Shown here: positions 12,253-22,479 of the stretch, piece after piece | How positions within the stretch are numbered: the first letter of the stretch is position 1 | Layout of the letters: the number at the start of each line of letters is the position of its first letter | Assembly: GCA_014885115.2 (NCBI GenBank) | Contig: WKLE02001169.1 | Coordinates: 1 to 64,000, forward strand | Origin: Asterionellopsis glacialis | Taxonomy: Eukaryota > Bacillariophyta > Plagiogrammaphyceae > Rhaphoneidales > Asterionellopsidaceae | Direction of reading: 5' to 3' | DNA length: 64,000 bases | Position numbers and translations under genes: made by a program | The notes under the pieces: generated by a model | Told to the model about the DNA's origin: nothing | The model's input: the letters and a program-made list of their open reading frames with translations, nothing else | Database searches by the model: none

Positions 12253-13373
12253 CGCAACAAAAACAAATACAACAACAAGTTAAACAATTGATGAAATCAG
12301 AATTGATACGATTTCTTCATACAATAGAAACATCAAAGCCATCATGTACCAATAATGGTCAAGAGAAAGATGATGATACAATATTACCTCTTGTAATTCA
12401 TTTATCAGAAGAAGACGAGAAAGAAGAAGGAAACAAAGAAGAAACTACAAGTAGTGGTACTACAACAACCGCTACTGCTACTACTTTTCCTGACAATGTC
12501 ATATCTATTCGGTATAAACGTCCTGTACAAAAGGCAATACAAGTAGATGAACAACAACGACAGCAGCAGCAACAACAAAGAGGATTAAGCAACAATAACC
12601 AATTATTTCAACCATTTACCATGGCAGGACATATGACACTTGCATGGGTAGTTGTATTTCATCTCATGGAACTCATGTCAAAGTATTGTTCATCGTTGTC
12701 ATCTCCTACTGCTACTGCTGCTAAAACGACAGGTTGTCAATCATCGTCGTCGTCGTCAACATGTCCATTTGCATTTTTTGCAAATCCAACCAAAAGTGTT
12801 GGAACAGTGACGAAAGTAAAGGAATTGAATAATTATTTACAACCCTACACAATTTATAATTCAGGTGGGTGGCAAGTCATGTCAGATATGACTAGTACAG
12901 GTTCTTGGTCACATAAACTTGGTTTAGTTGCTATACAACCAAATGCAACTATAATCTTTGAATTGAAAGATATTCCACAAGATATACAATACTTTCATTT
13001 AATGACTGTTAAAACAGGTACAACAATTGGACAGCATTATCAACAACAACAACAACTACCACCCGTAGAAGTACAGCAACAACCAGGACAACAACAACAA
13101 CAACAACAGTGGCAGATGGCAAATACGGCACTAATCCAACAAAGTAAAGCACGATTTAAATTACAAAGCAATCCGAATATCAAAGATAAACAGGGAATTG
13201 AAACCGTGTTTGATATTGAAGGGAGTCATACCGTATCACCGAATCCTATGACCTATCCGTTTAGTTTAGATCTAGGTGAAAACAAAGTAACTGTTGGAAG
13301 TGATGTAATGCTTTCCATTGAATTAGTTGAAGGTTCAAGTTTCAAAGTACTGGGTCTGATGCTTTGTTCTTGA
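10845..13373 (+). CDS. SGNH/GDSL-like type II membrane protein with poly-Tyr and poly-Gln tracts
   Basis: 842 aa, one exon, ATG at 10845. A basic, Asn/Ser-rich N-terminus of about 100 residues precedes a single transmembrane segment (about 105-127, CFIMSTTLGCMILLILIQG), suggesting a type II signal anchor with the bulk in the Golgi or secretory lumen. From about 340 the pattern KKLHIVIVGGRTTEG, a later WSYRLETFL, and NRAMEGTTTS (from 401) resemble SGNH-hydrolase blocks seen in diatom proteins. The usual nucleophile GGS/GDS reads GGR here, so catalysis is doubtful. Residues 442-453 are twelve consecutive Tyr, followed by a Gln tract of about twelve; more poly-Gln, poly-Ser and poly-Thr runs follow. 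A late AGHMTLAWVVVFHLMELM segment fits the fold's C-terminal helix. The enzymatic role is not established. Confidence 0.75.
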
Positions 13374-14217
13374 ACTCTTTACAACAATCCGTCTCGGCTA
13401 CTCGCTGGTACCCATTAGTCTCTAGGTCCTAGTATGACCAACGGAAGCCATGTAAAATGATCGGTCCAATGGAAAAGTTTGAAAACGGCCTACCTCTTCG
13501 AAGACAACCTCTTCGGTCTATGACACGGTGTTAGATCTCTGGCGCTTTAATTCACCTCGTACACAGTCTATGTGGCTATAGTGTCGCAGCACCATCTGTT
13601 ATAGCCCTCGAAACCATGGCGCTCCGCTATGTTTGCAAAAGGAAAATAATCTCAAGAAACTAAAACAGTGAAACAAAATAATATATCGATACTATTGTGA
13701 CGTCTAGATTTAAATTGTACAAGAGCTACACTTCTTTTATGGAAGTAAGTGTTGCCTATTGTGTGAAACTTGTGTGTATGTAGTAAGTATGAACATCAGT
13801 ACATCAGCAGTAGTTGCCTTGTGTCAGAACAAATAATTTAGCCAAAGATTTTTGAGAAGGACCCCGCCCAGATTCGGCCTTTCATTAGGTCAGCGGACGA
13901 TATGGGTGCCTTCATGACAAGTAGTCTTCATGAGGTGTATTCAACACCATCTTTTTAATTCCTCGTTTAATATCCCATTTTTTCTCTTTTAAATTTTCAA
14001 TTTCGTTTGTTTCCATTGCCATATTTTCCATTACGCTCCTATTCGGAGAACCCCACTCCCGCCTGGTTATAAAATTACGAAACTTGAACAGAACTCTTCT
14101 CTCTTTTCCCCAACTTCCTTTTTTGACAGCACGCGACAGCTTCTGATGATTTTAGATATACAAGTTATGCAGTGTTTCACATTTAATGGCAGCACCTACC
14201 CCCTAATGCGGGAGGGC
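13374..14217. other. Intergenic region, nothing recognised
   Basis: 844 bases between two convergent genes. I see no coding frame, tRNA or repeat worth naming; there is a pyrimidine-rich stretch at about 13960-14040. A 66-codon frame at 14146-14346 overlaps the minus-strand gene and looks like its shadow. Confidence 0.6.
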
Positions 14218-15104
14218 CTAGTACCATGTAATGGACCCACTCCAGAAGCTGTCGTTGTCAAAAAAGTCGTCCGATATGTCTTTTTGGGCAATGGACTTTA
14301 CTGGTACAGAGCAGGAAGGTTCTTGATGATTAAAAAATGTCTCTAGTTTGTCGTTGTGCACAACGACAACACGTGAGATACGATGACGATTGTTTGGAGA
14401 CTGTTCTGGTAGAAGCTCTGATAGATCCTCAGAGTCTACCGGATACGTCGCCGGATCGACGTCGAGTTCAGAGAGAAGCTTTCTTTCCAATCGGTACTCT
14501 TGACGAAACCTGAGCGAGAGAGAGAGAGGCATCGAGATGTTAGTCAAAGATATCAAAACATGGTGTCAGTGGCAACAGCCTTGGTGTCAACGAGAACTCT
14601 GGGAAGATACAGGGAATTCCGGCAAAAATAGCGTACGTGGACTTCGTTCTACACATAGCTAATTTTTTCGCATGAAAAAATCCTTGCAATCCTGCTCTCT
14701 GATTGGCCCCCATGGCGTTGTTTTCATTCAGCTTACCTTGCTGTTTCATCGCATGAGTAAAAGAGGTTTGGGATCTCCTCCCGTGGAGTCCGTAGCCTCG
14801 TCCATTCCTCTGTTACCAGAGGGGCTGCAAACGATACATGTCTTGTCTCTGGTTCAGAGAAAACGGTGGAAGAAGATGCTGTTGTAACAGTGCAGTCATC
14901 ATCAAAACACTCGCAGTCCTCTACGTAGGATGGATACCGCAGAGAACGTACAAAACCGTCGTTACTGTTACTACATGGCAGAGACGACTCATCGATGATC
15001 TCCTCGTCTTTTCGACGCAGTGAGCTTGATGATGGTTCTAGCGGTGCTTGTGCCTTGCTTGTTAGGACACAAAGGAGGGCTTCTTGCTCTATCTTGATTG
15101 TCAT
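14218..15104 (-). CDS. Hypothetical protein, two exons (diatom-type LFYS/FRQEYR family)
   Basis: Exon 1 is 15104-14737 and exon 2 is 14509-14218; the intron (14736-14510, 227 bp) has donor GTAAGC and a pyrimidine-rich acceptor ending CTCAG. The spliced product is 219 aa, starting at the internal ATG (MTIKIEQEALL), because the longer frame upstream has no ATG start. The junction gives an uninterrupted stretch VSFAAPLVTEEWTRLRTP, then IPNLFYSCDETAR joined to FRQEYRLERKLL and DVDPATYPVDSEDLSELL. The pattern of a VSFA strand, RTP, LFYS and a charged FR-E helix is one I associate with uncharacterised, family-expanded diatom proteins, often stress-responsive. This is family resemblance only; no domain or catalytic residue is recognised. 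No signal peptide or membrane segment, so probably cytosolic or nuclear. Confidence 0.65.
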
Positions 15105-16918
15105 GGTGTGGAGTATTGGAGAGCACAAAGGCTTCAAAGAGGTTGGTTCCCGGGTAGGTTGGGGAGGTTACAAAAATTTTTACTTTTTTTTATGGACACA
15201 CCTATGCACGGGCACGATCGACTGGCGAGCCTTTGTTCCCTCTTTCTGCTTTCTTTTTTGACTGGACTGGCTCTGTACTTGTGACCCAGTTAAAGCAGTA
15301 CTTTTCTCTCGTTCAAGGTACTCCTTGACGTAGGATCTACGAAGAACTTCGCTGATACTACACGAATACTTAAGGGAGGCCCAACGCTCTGCAGTTTTTT
15401 AGGATACACACGACCTATGCTGAAAAATTAATCGCTACCCCTCTAATTTCTCCATTCGCACATAGGCACTTCAACATAATTGTACGTTGAGAAAGTACTA
15501 GCATCCGTTTTTCCTCGAACAACCAATCAGAAGCTACAGGTTTACTCAATCCAGCAGTGAGGAATTAATACCGTTTCTCAACGTACGACTAAACAAGTCC
15601 CGTAGGTTTTCTACTCATTCACACTGAGAAAAATTCGCTTGACTGTCTTCGAGGCTGTGTATATTCTATATTTTGATTCCCGTTTCACGATCCAACGTTA
15701 TTAATTATGACCCGGTGTCTGTGTCTGTCGATTATGGACGCTTCCCATCGTTTGATCACCTATTCCAGGCATAAATACTCTTAAATTCATATATAGATTT
15801 TATCTTTAGTAGACCTCTAATAAATGCAAATGGCAAACATAGAGCACTTCAATGTATTTTGATAATTTTTTTTGGTTCCGACGTTCGAGCTCTCAAAACC
15901 TATTCTTTTCATTGTATAAGTATTCAATCCTATGCGATGAGGAGTGCGTAAGGCTTATTATTTAATACGATGATACTCCGATCGTTACATACCAGGTACA
16001 GATCATATCAGGTACTCTGTACCTGGTACCAGGTATCTGCTAAAAGCTACCAGGTACGAGCGCTTGGTACAAATATTTAGCGCCCGATATCACCAGACAG
16101 TCTAAAGCGAATTAGGTACCAGGGGGTACCGGTACTCATTAACATTAGTTATTTATGGTACTGAACTTAACTTTTTATATAATAACATTAGTTTACTGTG
16201 CATGGTACAGTACCCAGGTATTTGCTCGGGGCTTTGTATCAACACATGCCTGGTACCTATGTAAAGTTTATAAGGTACGACACGTGTAGTAAAGACCACT
16301 AAATACGCGGGTAAGAACCGGTACTCACATACGTGTTTTCTATCTCTCTAAAAAAAAAGTATTTCTTGGATTCGCCTCTTCCTCTGCGGTCTTGGGGCAT
16401 TCAAGGTAACTCGTAAAAGTAAGTACCAGGGTCTACGAGTCGAGCTTGTGATGTCTGATTTCTTTTTTCTGTCGTTTGGTGATGTACAGAAATCGTCTCT
16501 CTCTAGCTAGAGGACCTAGTAGTAGAAGTGGGACCTAAGTCCTAGAGAGAGAGGAGGGTTCCCATCCAAGAGAGTCGGCCGCACTACTTCACTTCCGTGA
16601 CAAGAAGCCACGCATAGTGATACCGAGTATTACACTTTCTTGGCACACACGGTACAGGTATTGAAACTAGATACTTTTGCTGGTAATAACATCGCTAATA
16701 TACCCCTGATCTTTTTCTCCGTTTCGTGTTTCCTTCCACGGAAAGAGAACTTCAAGTCTGGAAATTCTGACGAGAAAATTCTTTACGGAATATCTCTCGA
16801 GTCCAAAGGGTGTCTGAAAAGAAATCAAGAAACCTGAAATCAATCAAGAGACGTCCTAGCTAGCACCTCGTCGAACTGTCGTGGGAGAAAATCAAGCAAG
16901 AGCCCTCTAAAAGTCACC
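15105..16918. other. Long intergenic region with inverted repeats and GTACC cluster
   Basis: Spacer between the two-exon hypothetical (-) and the Yae1-domain gene (+); no gene supported. Contents: a spaced inverted repeat, GTACGTTGAGAAA near 15482 against TTTCTCAACGTAC near 15574; the GTACC cluster at 15990-16340 (listed separately); a purine/pyrimidine inverted repeat of CTCTCTCTAG (about 16498) against CTAGAGAGAGAG (about 16540). A 65-codon frame at 16640-16837 has no convincing coding character. Confidence 0.55.
15990..16340. repeat. Cluster of GTACC-type palindromes
   Basis: Many copies of TACCAGGTAC, GGTACC, GTACCTGG and close variants are packed into about 350 bases. They include a perfect 16-bp palindrome TACCTGGTACCAGGTA at 16020-16035. 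The same vocabulary recurs in other spacers of this window (10234-10330, 39371-39492, 54060-54470, 59065-59215) but not in coding sequence. Confidence 0.8.
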
Positions 16919-17452
16919 ATGGCTGACCTTCATGAAAAAGATGATGAATTCTTTGGTGACATGACAGGTGATTGTGATGATCAGGACAACTGCTACCTGA
17001 TGACCAAGGACTATACCGCAACAGCACAAGAAGCAACGGCAAGAAATCAAGATGGCGGCGGTGGTGGTATGTCTTTTTATGAAGAACGTGCCAACAATGA
17101 TCGATTTCATAATTTAGGTTATCATGAAGCTTATGAAATTACAAAAGAAGAAGCATTACAAAAAGGATTTGAAGATGGATATAAACAATCTATTAATATA
17201 TCCTATCAAATCGGTGAACAAGTTGGTAAATTAGGAACCGTGCTGTTGCAAAGTCAACAAAAGGCAACACCAACGAACGGACCAGAAGACCAAGACAATA
17301 ATAATGAACTTTTAAGTCAAGCACAAGATGTTACCAAGAAGATACTGGAATTTTCAAATGAACAAAATGCAGATACAGTATCAGAGGTCAAAACTTCTGA
17401 TGTTGTCCAGTTACACCAAGACATTAAAGAAAGGTTGCACCCAATTGTATAA
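16919..17452 (+). CDS. YAE1: Yae1-domain protein (Fe-S assembly adaptor)
   Basis: 177 aa, ATG at 16919. A polar, acidic N-terminus is followed by the core (about residues 65-112): LGYHEAYEITKEEALQ then KGFEDGYKQSINISYQIG and EQVGKLGTVLL. This repeats G-x3-type spacing (GY, GF, GY, IG, VG, LG), which is the deca-GX3 signature of the Yae1/Lto1 domain. In yeast and human, Yae1 with Lto1 forms an adaptor that brings the ribosome-recycling ATPase Rli1/ABCE1 to the cytosolic CIA targeting complex for Fe-S cluster insertion. The extra LGYHEAYEITKEEALQ lead-in fits Yae1 better than Lto1, but Lto1 is possible. The C-terminal 60 residues are Gln/Asn-rich and of no recognised fold. No targeting signal, consistent with the cytosol. 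Confidence 0.7.
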   Translation: MADLHEKDDEFFGDMTGDCDDQDNCYLMTKDYTATAQEATARNQDGGGGGMSFYEERANNDRFHNLGYHEAYEITKEEALQKGFEDGYKQSINISYQIGEQVGKLGTVLLQSQQKATPTNGPEDQDNNNELLSQAQDVTKKILEFSNEQNADTVSEVKTSDVVQLHQDIKERLHPIV

Positions 17453-18625
17453 TAGATGAGCTACTACTACTTCTACTCTAGAGAGCTAGCTACCAATCAA
17501 CCTATCACGAAAGTTGCTTTAGACAAGGTGACTGCATAAATTTCAACATATTTTGCCATTTTTCACTAAAACTACAGAAGCAGCATGCATTTTTGTCTTT
17601 CTCCAGTTCCGCAAGTGATTTCAAATTTCAAAAACAGAATGTTGCGTGTACCTTTGTTTAGGTATCAACTCCACGACACTTGATTCTCTATTTTATGTTT
17701 TCTTAATCATTCACATCGTCATTCTAAATGAGAGATGTCCTGTCGAACATGGCCATGTTTTCTTCAACTCGAAGGAAGACAACATCTTGGAGGGAGACGG
17801 CAGGCGGGCCGGAGCGGAGGGAAAGATCTCCCTTTTTTTCGGTTGACACGTAAGTAAAAGTATTCGTGAGTGTGTTTTCATTAGTACTAAATCTATGTAG
17901 CTTTCTACGTAATGAAATCTTTTTTTCTTGAAACAGAACTCTGACACGACACCCTTGTTCGGCTTGGTTGATGTCGAAGTGTCACCAGTCACCATGCCGA
18001 ATCGAAAATGCACCGTCGTCTCTCTTGCGAGTCTAGCAGGAGAAAATACATTGATGGACTGCATTGAATGAAGCTAGCAAAATATCCAAAATTACAAAAG
18101 AAATGTACAATGTAACGTACAAAATGGTACTACAAGAGCACTGTAGTGTTGTGCATGCCATCGTATTTTTTTTGACAATGTCGAGTTTTGTGCTCTCTTG
18201 CTTGCGATAATCTTTCTTGGATAGAATTTGTCACGAATGGAGTGATAGGTGACTCTCCATTGAGCGTTGTCTTTCACGACGAATATGGGTGTCGAAGAAC
18301 CTGACAATCAACTATTTCATTATTTTTTGGTAGAAAACGAACACATCCAAAAAATGAGTTCCTACTCTATCTACACTCAAAATAATTGTCTCGTCGAAAG
18401 GTACACCAAACCGTACCGCTATACTATTATAATATTGCGTGTCTAGCGATTTAATCCATCCAACTTTTGCCTTTCAAAATATCAAACCCATGTGAGGTTT
18501 TCGTTTTAAAAGTGGTGCGTAATGTTTGTTCTTTTCTTCTTCTTGGTTGTTCATAATGTTCTTTTTCTTCTTCGAACTGCCTATAGAGTAGAGAAAAAGA
18601 GCGCTGTGAATTCATTTTTTTTATC
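17453..18625. other. Intergenic region with one exon-like frame
   Basis: No gene I can assemble. On the plus strand, a good acceptor (CTTGAAACAG, ending at 17937) precedes an open frame 17938-18071 that reads plausibly as protein (NSDTTPLFGLVDVEVS) and ends in TGA. A donor GTAAGTA sits at 17850, but the phases do not match in any frame I tried. The minus strand is also open at 17711-18064. I leave this as unresolved rather than calling a gene. Confidence 0.35.
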
Positions 18626-19324
18626 TTACTTTTTTTTAATCAATGGTTTAAGGAGTGGTCGAAAATATAAAAATGTTGATTCATCATCATCACTACTGGA
18701 ATCATCGCTTTCACTATCACTACTGTCACTACTACTGCTGCTGTCATCGTCATCGTCCGATGAGGATGAATCATCATCGCTGCTACCTTTATCGTCATCG
18801 CCCCAAAAGTCAGTTTTATCTTGCTTTTTTCTATTATTGTTTGTGAGGTGACTTGATTTTGTTTTGGCAAATGTGGATTCGTGTAAAAGATACCAATTTC
18901 GGAATGCCATGGCAGATTCTTCCAATGCAGAACGGCGAGTCATGGTTGCTGTTGCTTCTTTACTAGTAGCAATCGCAAGTAATGATGCTGGGTCTTCTGG
19001 TATTGTTGTTGGTGATACCATCCAAAGATTGTTATTGTTCTTGTTATAACTGGGATATGCATTGTGATGATTTATATCATATTTAATAGTTACAAATTTT
19101 GTTGGATTGAATATACTTGTAGGAAAATTACTGCTAGAATGTTCGGAAAAGGATGCCCCCGCAGCTGCTGCAGCTGCGGTGAAAAGACTTACACGAGACT
19201 TGGAAGCTACACCAAAATATGGATCATCATGGCTAGTACTACCACTAGTAGTAGCAGTAGTAGCAGTATCATCCTTCCAAGAAGATACCATGACGATGAT
19301 TATTAGTGTTAGACGGATATTCAT
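18626..19324 (-). CDS. Putative secreted hypothetical protein with Ser/Asp tail
   Basis: 232 aa from the ATG at 19324; the frame is open upstream, but there is no earlier in-frame ATG. The first residues MNIRLTLIIIVMV form a short basic-hydrophobic signal-peptide-like segment. A low-complexity Ala/Ser/Thr region and a central part with RRSALEESAMAFRNWYL follow. The C-terminal third is a run of alternating Ser and Asp with a final basic LLKPLIKKK. Ser/Asp-rich secreted proteins can bind cations or be heavily phosphorylated, and in diatoms some are wall-associated, but that is only an analogy. No homologue recognised. The Ser/Asp repeats make antisense and shifted frames open as well, so those are ignored. 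Confidence 0.5.
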   Translation of the reverse strand: MNIRLTLIIIVMVSSWKDDTATTATTSGSTSHDDPYFGVASKSRVSLFTAAAAAAGASFSEHSSSNFPTSIFNPTKFVTIKYDINHHNAYPSYNKNNNNLWMVSPTTIPEDPASLLAIATSKEATATMTRRSALEESAMAFRNWYLLHESTFAKTKSSHLTNNNRKKQDKTDFWGDDDKGSSDDDSSSSDDDDDSSSSSDSSDSESDDSSSDDDESTFLYFRPLLKPLIKKK

Positions 19325-20115
19325 TCGTCTTCTTGGTGACGTTGCTGCTTGTATTGTTGCTTCTCCATTTTTCAAAACCGTTGCACTTTTGTTTTTCGGA
19401 TTGATCTGACTTCAAATACGTGCAAGAGCAAATCTTGTATGTGTAATTATTCCTCAGGGACGGGAAACAACTCACGCACAGTTAATCAGTGCGTCGTTGA
19501 CATCTAGGCTTAAAATGATTGTTTTACAGAAGCAGTACTTGCTTATATTATGTTTGATGTGTGATGCATCTTTCGTTCTCAGATTCAATCTCACCTATCG
19601 TGTGACAACTGCGTGCGGGGGTGTGTAAGGAGAGAGTAAAGAATCCATATCATGACAAAAATATCAAATAATGAGAACCCTCTTGTGTCTGTGGTCTTTC
19701 CTGTCGTGTTTAGAGTTCGAATTAAAAACCTACCCAGTATTTAGGGATAGAATTTTCAGAAAATAGAGTCATATGTACGTACTGACTGTCTGTAAAATGA
19801 CAATACAGTCCTTGTAGTTAGGACATTTCACATATATGCTTTGACGTGATGTTTCTATTTTCAGGTTTTCGAAGATTCTTTTTGAGTCGCCCTCGTTCGT
19901 TCCCACTGACCCGTTTGCAGCAAACAACGTGTCAATCACAGCACCCTCATCTCTTTCCGAGAACTCACACGAATAGATCCAAACACGCGCCCATCATTCA
20001 ATACGCTTCAATATATATTAGAAGCAAAACAGCATCTGTTTGTAGTATTACAACAGTGTTGAATGTCTCAAACACATCATTAACAAAGCATTCTAACTCA
20101 CTGCCAAAAATAAAA

Positions 20116-21873
20116 ATGAATAGCACTACCACGAAAAGTGCCAAAAAACCTAAAAAAGAAAAAACGCAAGAAGAAGAAGAACTTGATATTGTGCGTAATT
20201 ATATTTTACAATGTAATCTTGTTTCCAAGGATAGTCGTGCCATTCAAGCAGCTCTGAAAGGTCTTGATACGGAAATGAAACGTATCGAACGTGATGCTAA
20301 ATTGAGACAAAAATTTTCGAAATCAGCAGTAGCTACAAGTACAGAAGAATCAGAACCACAAACGGTAATGAAAGAGAAACAATCCTTAAGTGATAGTTAT
20401 GGTTCGGGCGATGGTGTTGTAGAAGTGAATCATAGTGATGTTGTGGATGATGCAGCCTTGATGGAATGGCAAGATGTTGGTAATGATACTTCAACTACAG
20501 AAGGTGTTGCTGTAGATAATAATACAGGTACAACTGGCAGTAGCACGGAAGACTGTTATACGGATTCACAATTAGTACATCCGCATAAAGGTCATAAGGA
20601 TGTGAATACAGCAAATGACAATAGCTTGACTCATCATGATTCTGTACTTGGACGACAATTGGCACAAGGTGCCATTACATCCATGTCGAATGCAAACATA
20701 TATGTCACAACACCGTTGGCTGCCATAGCCTTGGCATTACATGCTGCACTGGTGGACAAACTTGAATTTGCTTGTACAGGGATTCCACCTACAGAGAGCG
20801 AAGCGAAAAAAATGTCAGGATTTGCACCACCTATACGTGTATTGCCCAAAACAAAATTTGTACCAGATAATTGGGATCAATATGCATCAACCACCATGAA
20901 TGAAGCTCCATGTCACGTTGCTTTACGATATCGTAAGGATGGGATTGGTGCAGTTGTATTAAATATAACATTAGAAGAATCGTCATTAGGACAAGAAAAG
21001 GGAGGAGAAGGAATAACAACAACCTCGGCGACTAGCAGCAGCAGTACTACTAGTAATCTAAGCAAGGTACATGTAGAAATGAAACCTGCCAATACGAAAG
21101 AACCACAACCAAATGATGGACTTGTATTTGAATTACATGAATATATCAATTTTAATTCATTTACAACTGCTCTCCAGGGATCCCAACTCAAGAAAGGAAA
21201 AGGCATATTACCTGCATTACATTACAAACAATTACACCAATTAATGCAACGATTTTGTACTGCATTTGATTTAGGACCTATTGAAGATAATGAAGATAAC
21301 AAGAATGATGCATCCATAGGTATTCCTGTACCTGTTTCGTTTCCAAAGACGTCAACTACTACTATTATGACAGCATCGTCGAATAATAGAAATTACCCAC
21401 CATTGATGGTTGAACCTGTAGGTGGTACAAGAGGAAACAATAATCATGGTATTCCTACCATTGATCAATTTACAAATGATAATGATCCTTATCGGAATGG
21501 TGATTTTCAAGGCGATTTAATACCCGGTGGTCCACCAGGGGGACCTTCCATCGGTGGTGGTAATTTGATGGGACCCGATCATCCCATGTTTACGGGTGGT
21601 GGTAATGGTGAGTATGATGGCAGCGGTATGGGTATCAACATTCCTCGTGTGGGTGGTGGCAATTGGATGCAACCTAGATTTGACCCGTATGGTCCTCCCG
21701 GTGGTCCAACAGACCCAGCCTTTCCAGGACGAGGAGGTCCTGGACGTGGTCATGGTGGACGAGGTCGAGGACGTGGACGAGGTCCTACGAGACCACCACC
21801 TGGAGGTTCAGGTGATCCTAATCCTGATCACCAACGTCCACCATCCGATTTGGGCAATCATATGTTCATGTAA
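20116..21873 (+). CDS. PSMF1: PI31-like proteasome regulator
   Basis: 585 aa from the ATG at 20116 (MNSTTTKSAKKPKK). The frame is open back to an ATG at 19849, but that ATG sits just before a TTTTCAG/GT sequence that looks like a splice acceptor, and the 89-residue extension is not expected in the family. The middle holds an FP-domain-like region: PLAAIALALHAALVDKLEF, then RVLPKTKFVPDNWD, YRKDGIGAVVLNITL and a YINFNSFTTAL helix. The C-terminus is the PI31 signature: a proline/glycine-rich segment with RFDPYGPPGGP, an RGRGRG tract, and the end GDPNPDHQRPPSDLGNHMFM. PI31 binds the 20S proteasome through this tail and also bridges to FBXO7 and dynein light chain in animals. It is longer than animal PI31 (about 270 aa) because of Ser/Thr/Asn-rich inserts. 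Cytosolic or nuclear. Confidence 0.85.
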   Translation: MNSTTTKSAKKPKKEKTQEEEELDIVRNYILQCNLVSKDSRAIQAALKGLDTEMKRIERDAKLRQKFSKSAVATSTEESEPQTVMKEKQSLSDSYGSGDGVVEVNHSDVVDDAALMEWQDVGNDTSTTEGVAVDNNTGTTGSSTEDCYTDSQLVHPHKGHKDVNTANDNSLTHHDSVLGRQLAQGAITSMSNANIYVTTPLAAIALALHAALVDKLEFACTGIPPTESEAKKMSGFAPPIRVLPKTKFVPDNWDQYASTTMNEAPCHVALRYRKDGIGAVVLNITLEESSLGQEKGGEGITTTSATSSSSTTSNLSKVHVEMKPANTKEPQPNDGLVFELHEYINFNSFTTALQGSQLKKGKGILPALHYKQLHQLMQRFCTAFDLGPIEDNEDNKNDASIGIPVPVSFPKTSTTTIMTASSNNRNYPPLMVEPVGGTRGNNNHGIPTIDQFTNDNDPYRNGDFQGDLIPGGPPGGPSIGGGNLMGPDHPMFTGGGNGEYDGSGMGINIPRVGGGNWMQPRFDPYGPPGGPTDPAFPGRGGPGRGHGGRGRGRGRGPTRPPPGGSGDPNPDHQRPPSDLGNHMFM

Positions 21874-22194
21874 CAAACCCCAGAAGAAAGAATAAACAGA
21901 GAATTTATCGTTTGTTCTGATTCCGCATAAAATATTGCATGATATAATATCCGTTGTTGGAATATACCTCAGTTGATTACCAGGTAGTGTTTTTCCTAAA
22001 CGCGTGGATGGGAAACGATGTACAAGAGCACTTATATTTCAGTATATACATTCTTGAAAATATTTAAAGTTATATTTTTTAAAAACACCAAAAGTGGAAG
22101 CTTTTATATTAATTTATGAAATCTGTACATCAATTGCAGTTCAGTGATGAATTCTTTCATTTTTATTACGTCCATTCTTCTTATGCCTGGTTCT
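21874..22194. other. Intergenic region, AT-rich
   Basis: 321 bases between the convergent PI31 gene and the small membrane protein gene. It contains an AATAAA at about 21890, just after the PI31 stop, a plausible polyadenylation signal. Nothing else recognised. Confidence 0.5.
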
Positions 22195-22479
22195 TCATTC
22201 ATCATCTTGTTGTATTGTCGACTTCTTGATGTCGCTGTTGTTGTTTTTATTATTGAGAGAATCTATCAATTTAGATGTTCCTGCACAAATTAAGTAAAAC
22301 CCAGCAGCATAACCTAAAAATCTCAATGCCTTACCAGTCCCTTCTGATGACTTACCAAACATTATTAAAGCTTTTCGAACAGGTTCCTCTAAGGATGCAG
22401 CCACAGATAATATGAGTGTATGTTCTATGTTCAGTTTGTCATTGCCGCCATAACCATATTCAGATAGTGGATTTCCCAT
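22195..22479 (-). CDS. Small hypothetical membrane protein
   Basis: 94 aa from the ATG at 22479 (MGNPLSEYGYGGND). The frame extends upstream to 22572 through a His-rich stretch but without an ATG. Residues about 55-75, RFLGYAAGFYLICAGTSKL, could be a single membrane-associated segment. The tail is Asn/Asp/Lys-rich. No family recognised. Its 5' half lies in the 816-bp repeat that also carries the 5S gene. The second copy of that repeat (29145-29353) keeps part of this frame, but its start codon has changed from ATG to ACG and the rest of the gene is missing, so this is the parent copy. Confidence 0.5.
   Translation of the reverse strand: MGNPLSEYGYGGNDKLNIEHTLILSVAASLEEPVRKALIMFGKSSEGTGKALRFLGYAAGFYLICAGTSKLIDSLNNKNNNSDIKKSTIQQDDE

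Noticed and set aside
11543..12595. Antisense and shifted frames inside the SGNH-like gene
   Set aside because: They arise from CAA/TAT/TCA triplet repeats, which are open in several frames; the sense frame alone has a membrane segment and domain pattern.
18522..19409. Plus-strand frames opposite the Ser/Asp-rich gene
   Set aside because: Low-complexity mirror frames of the Ser/Asp repeats.
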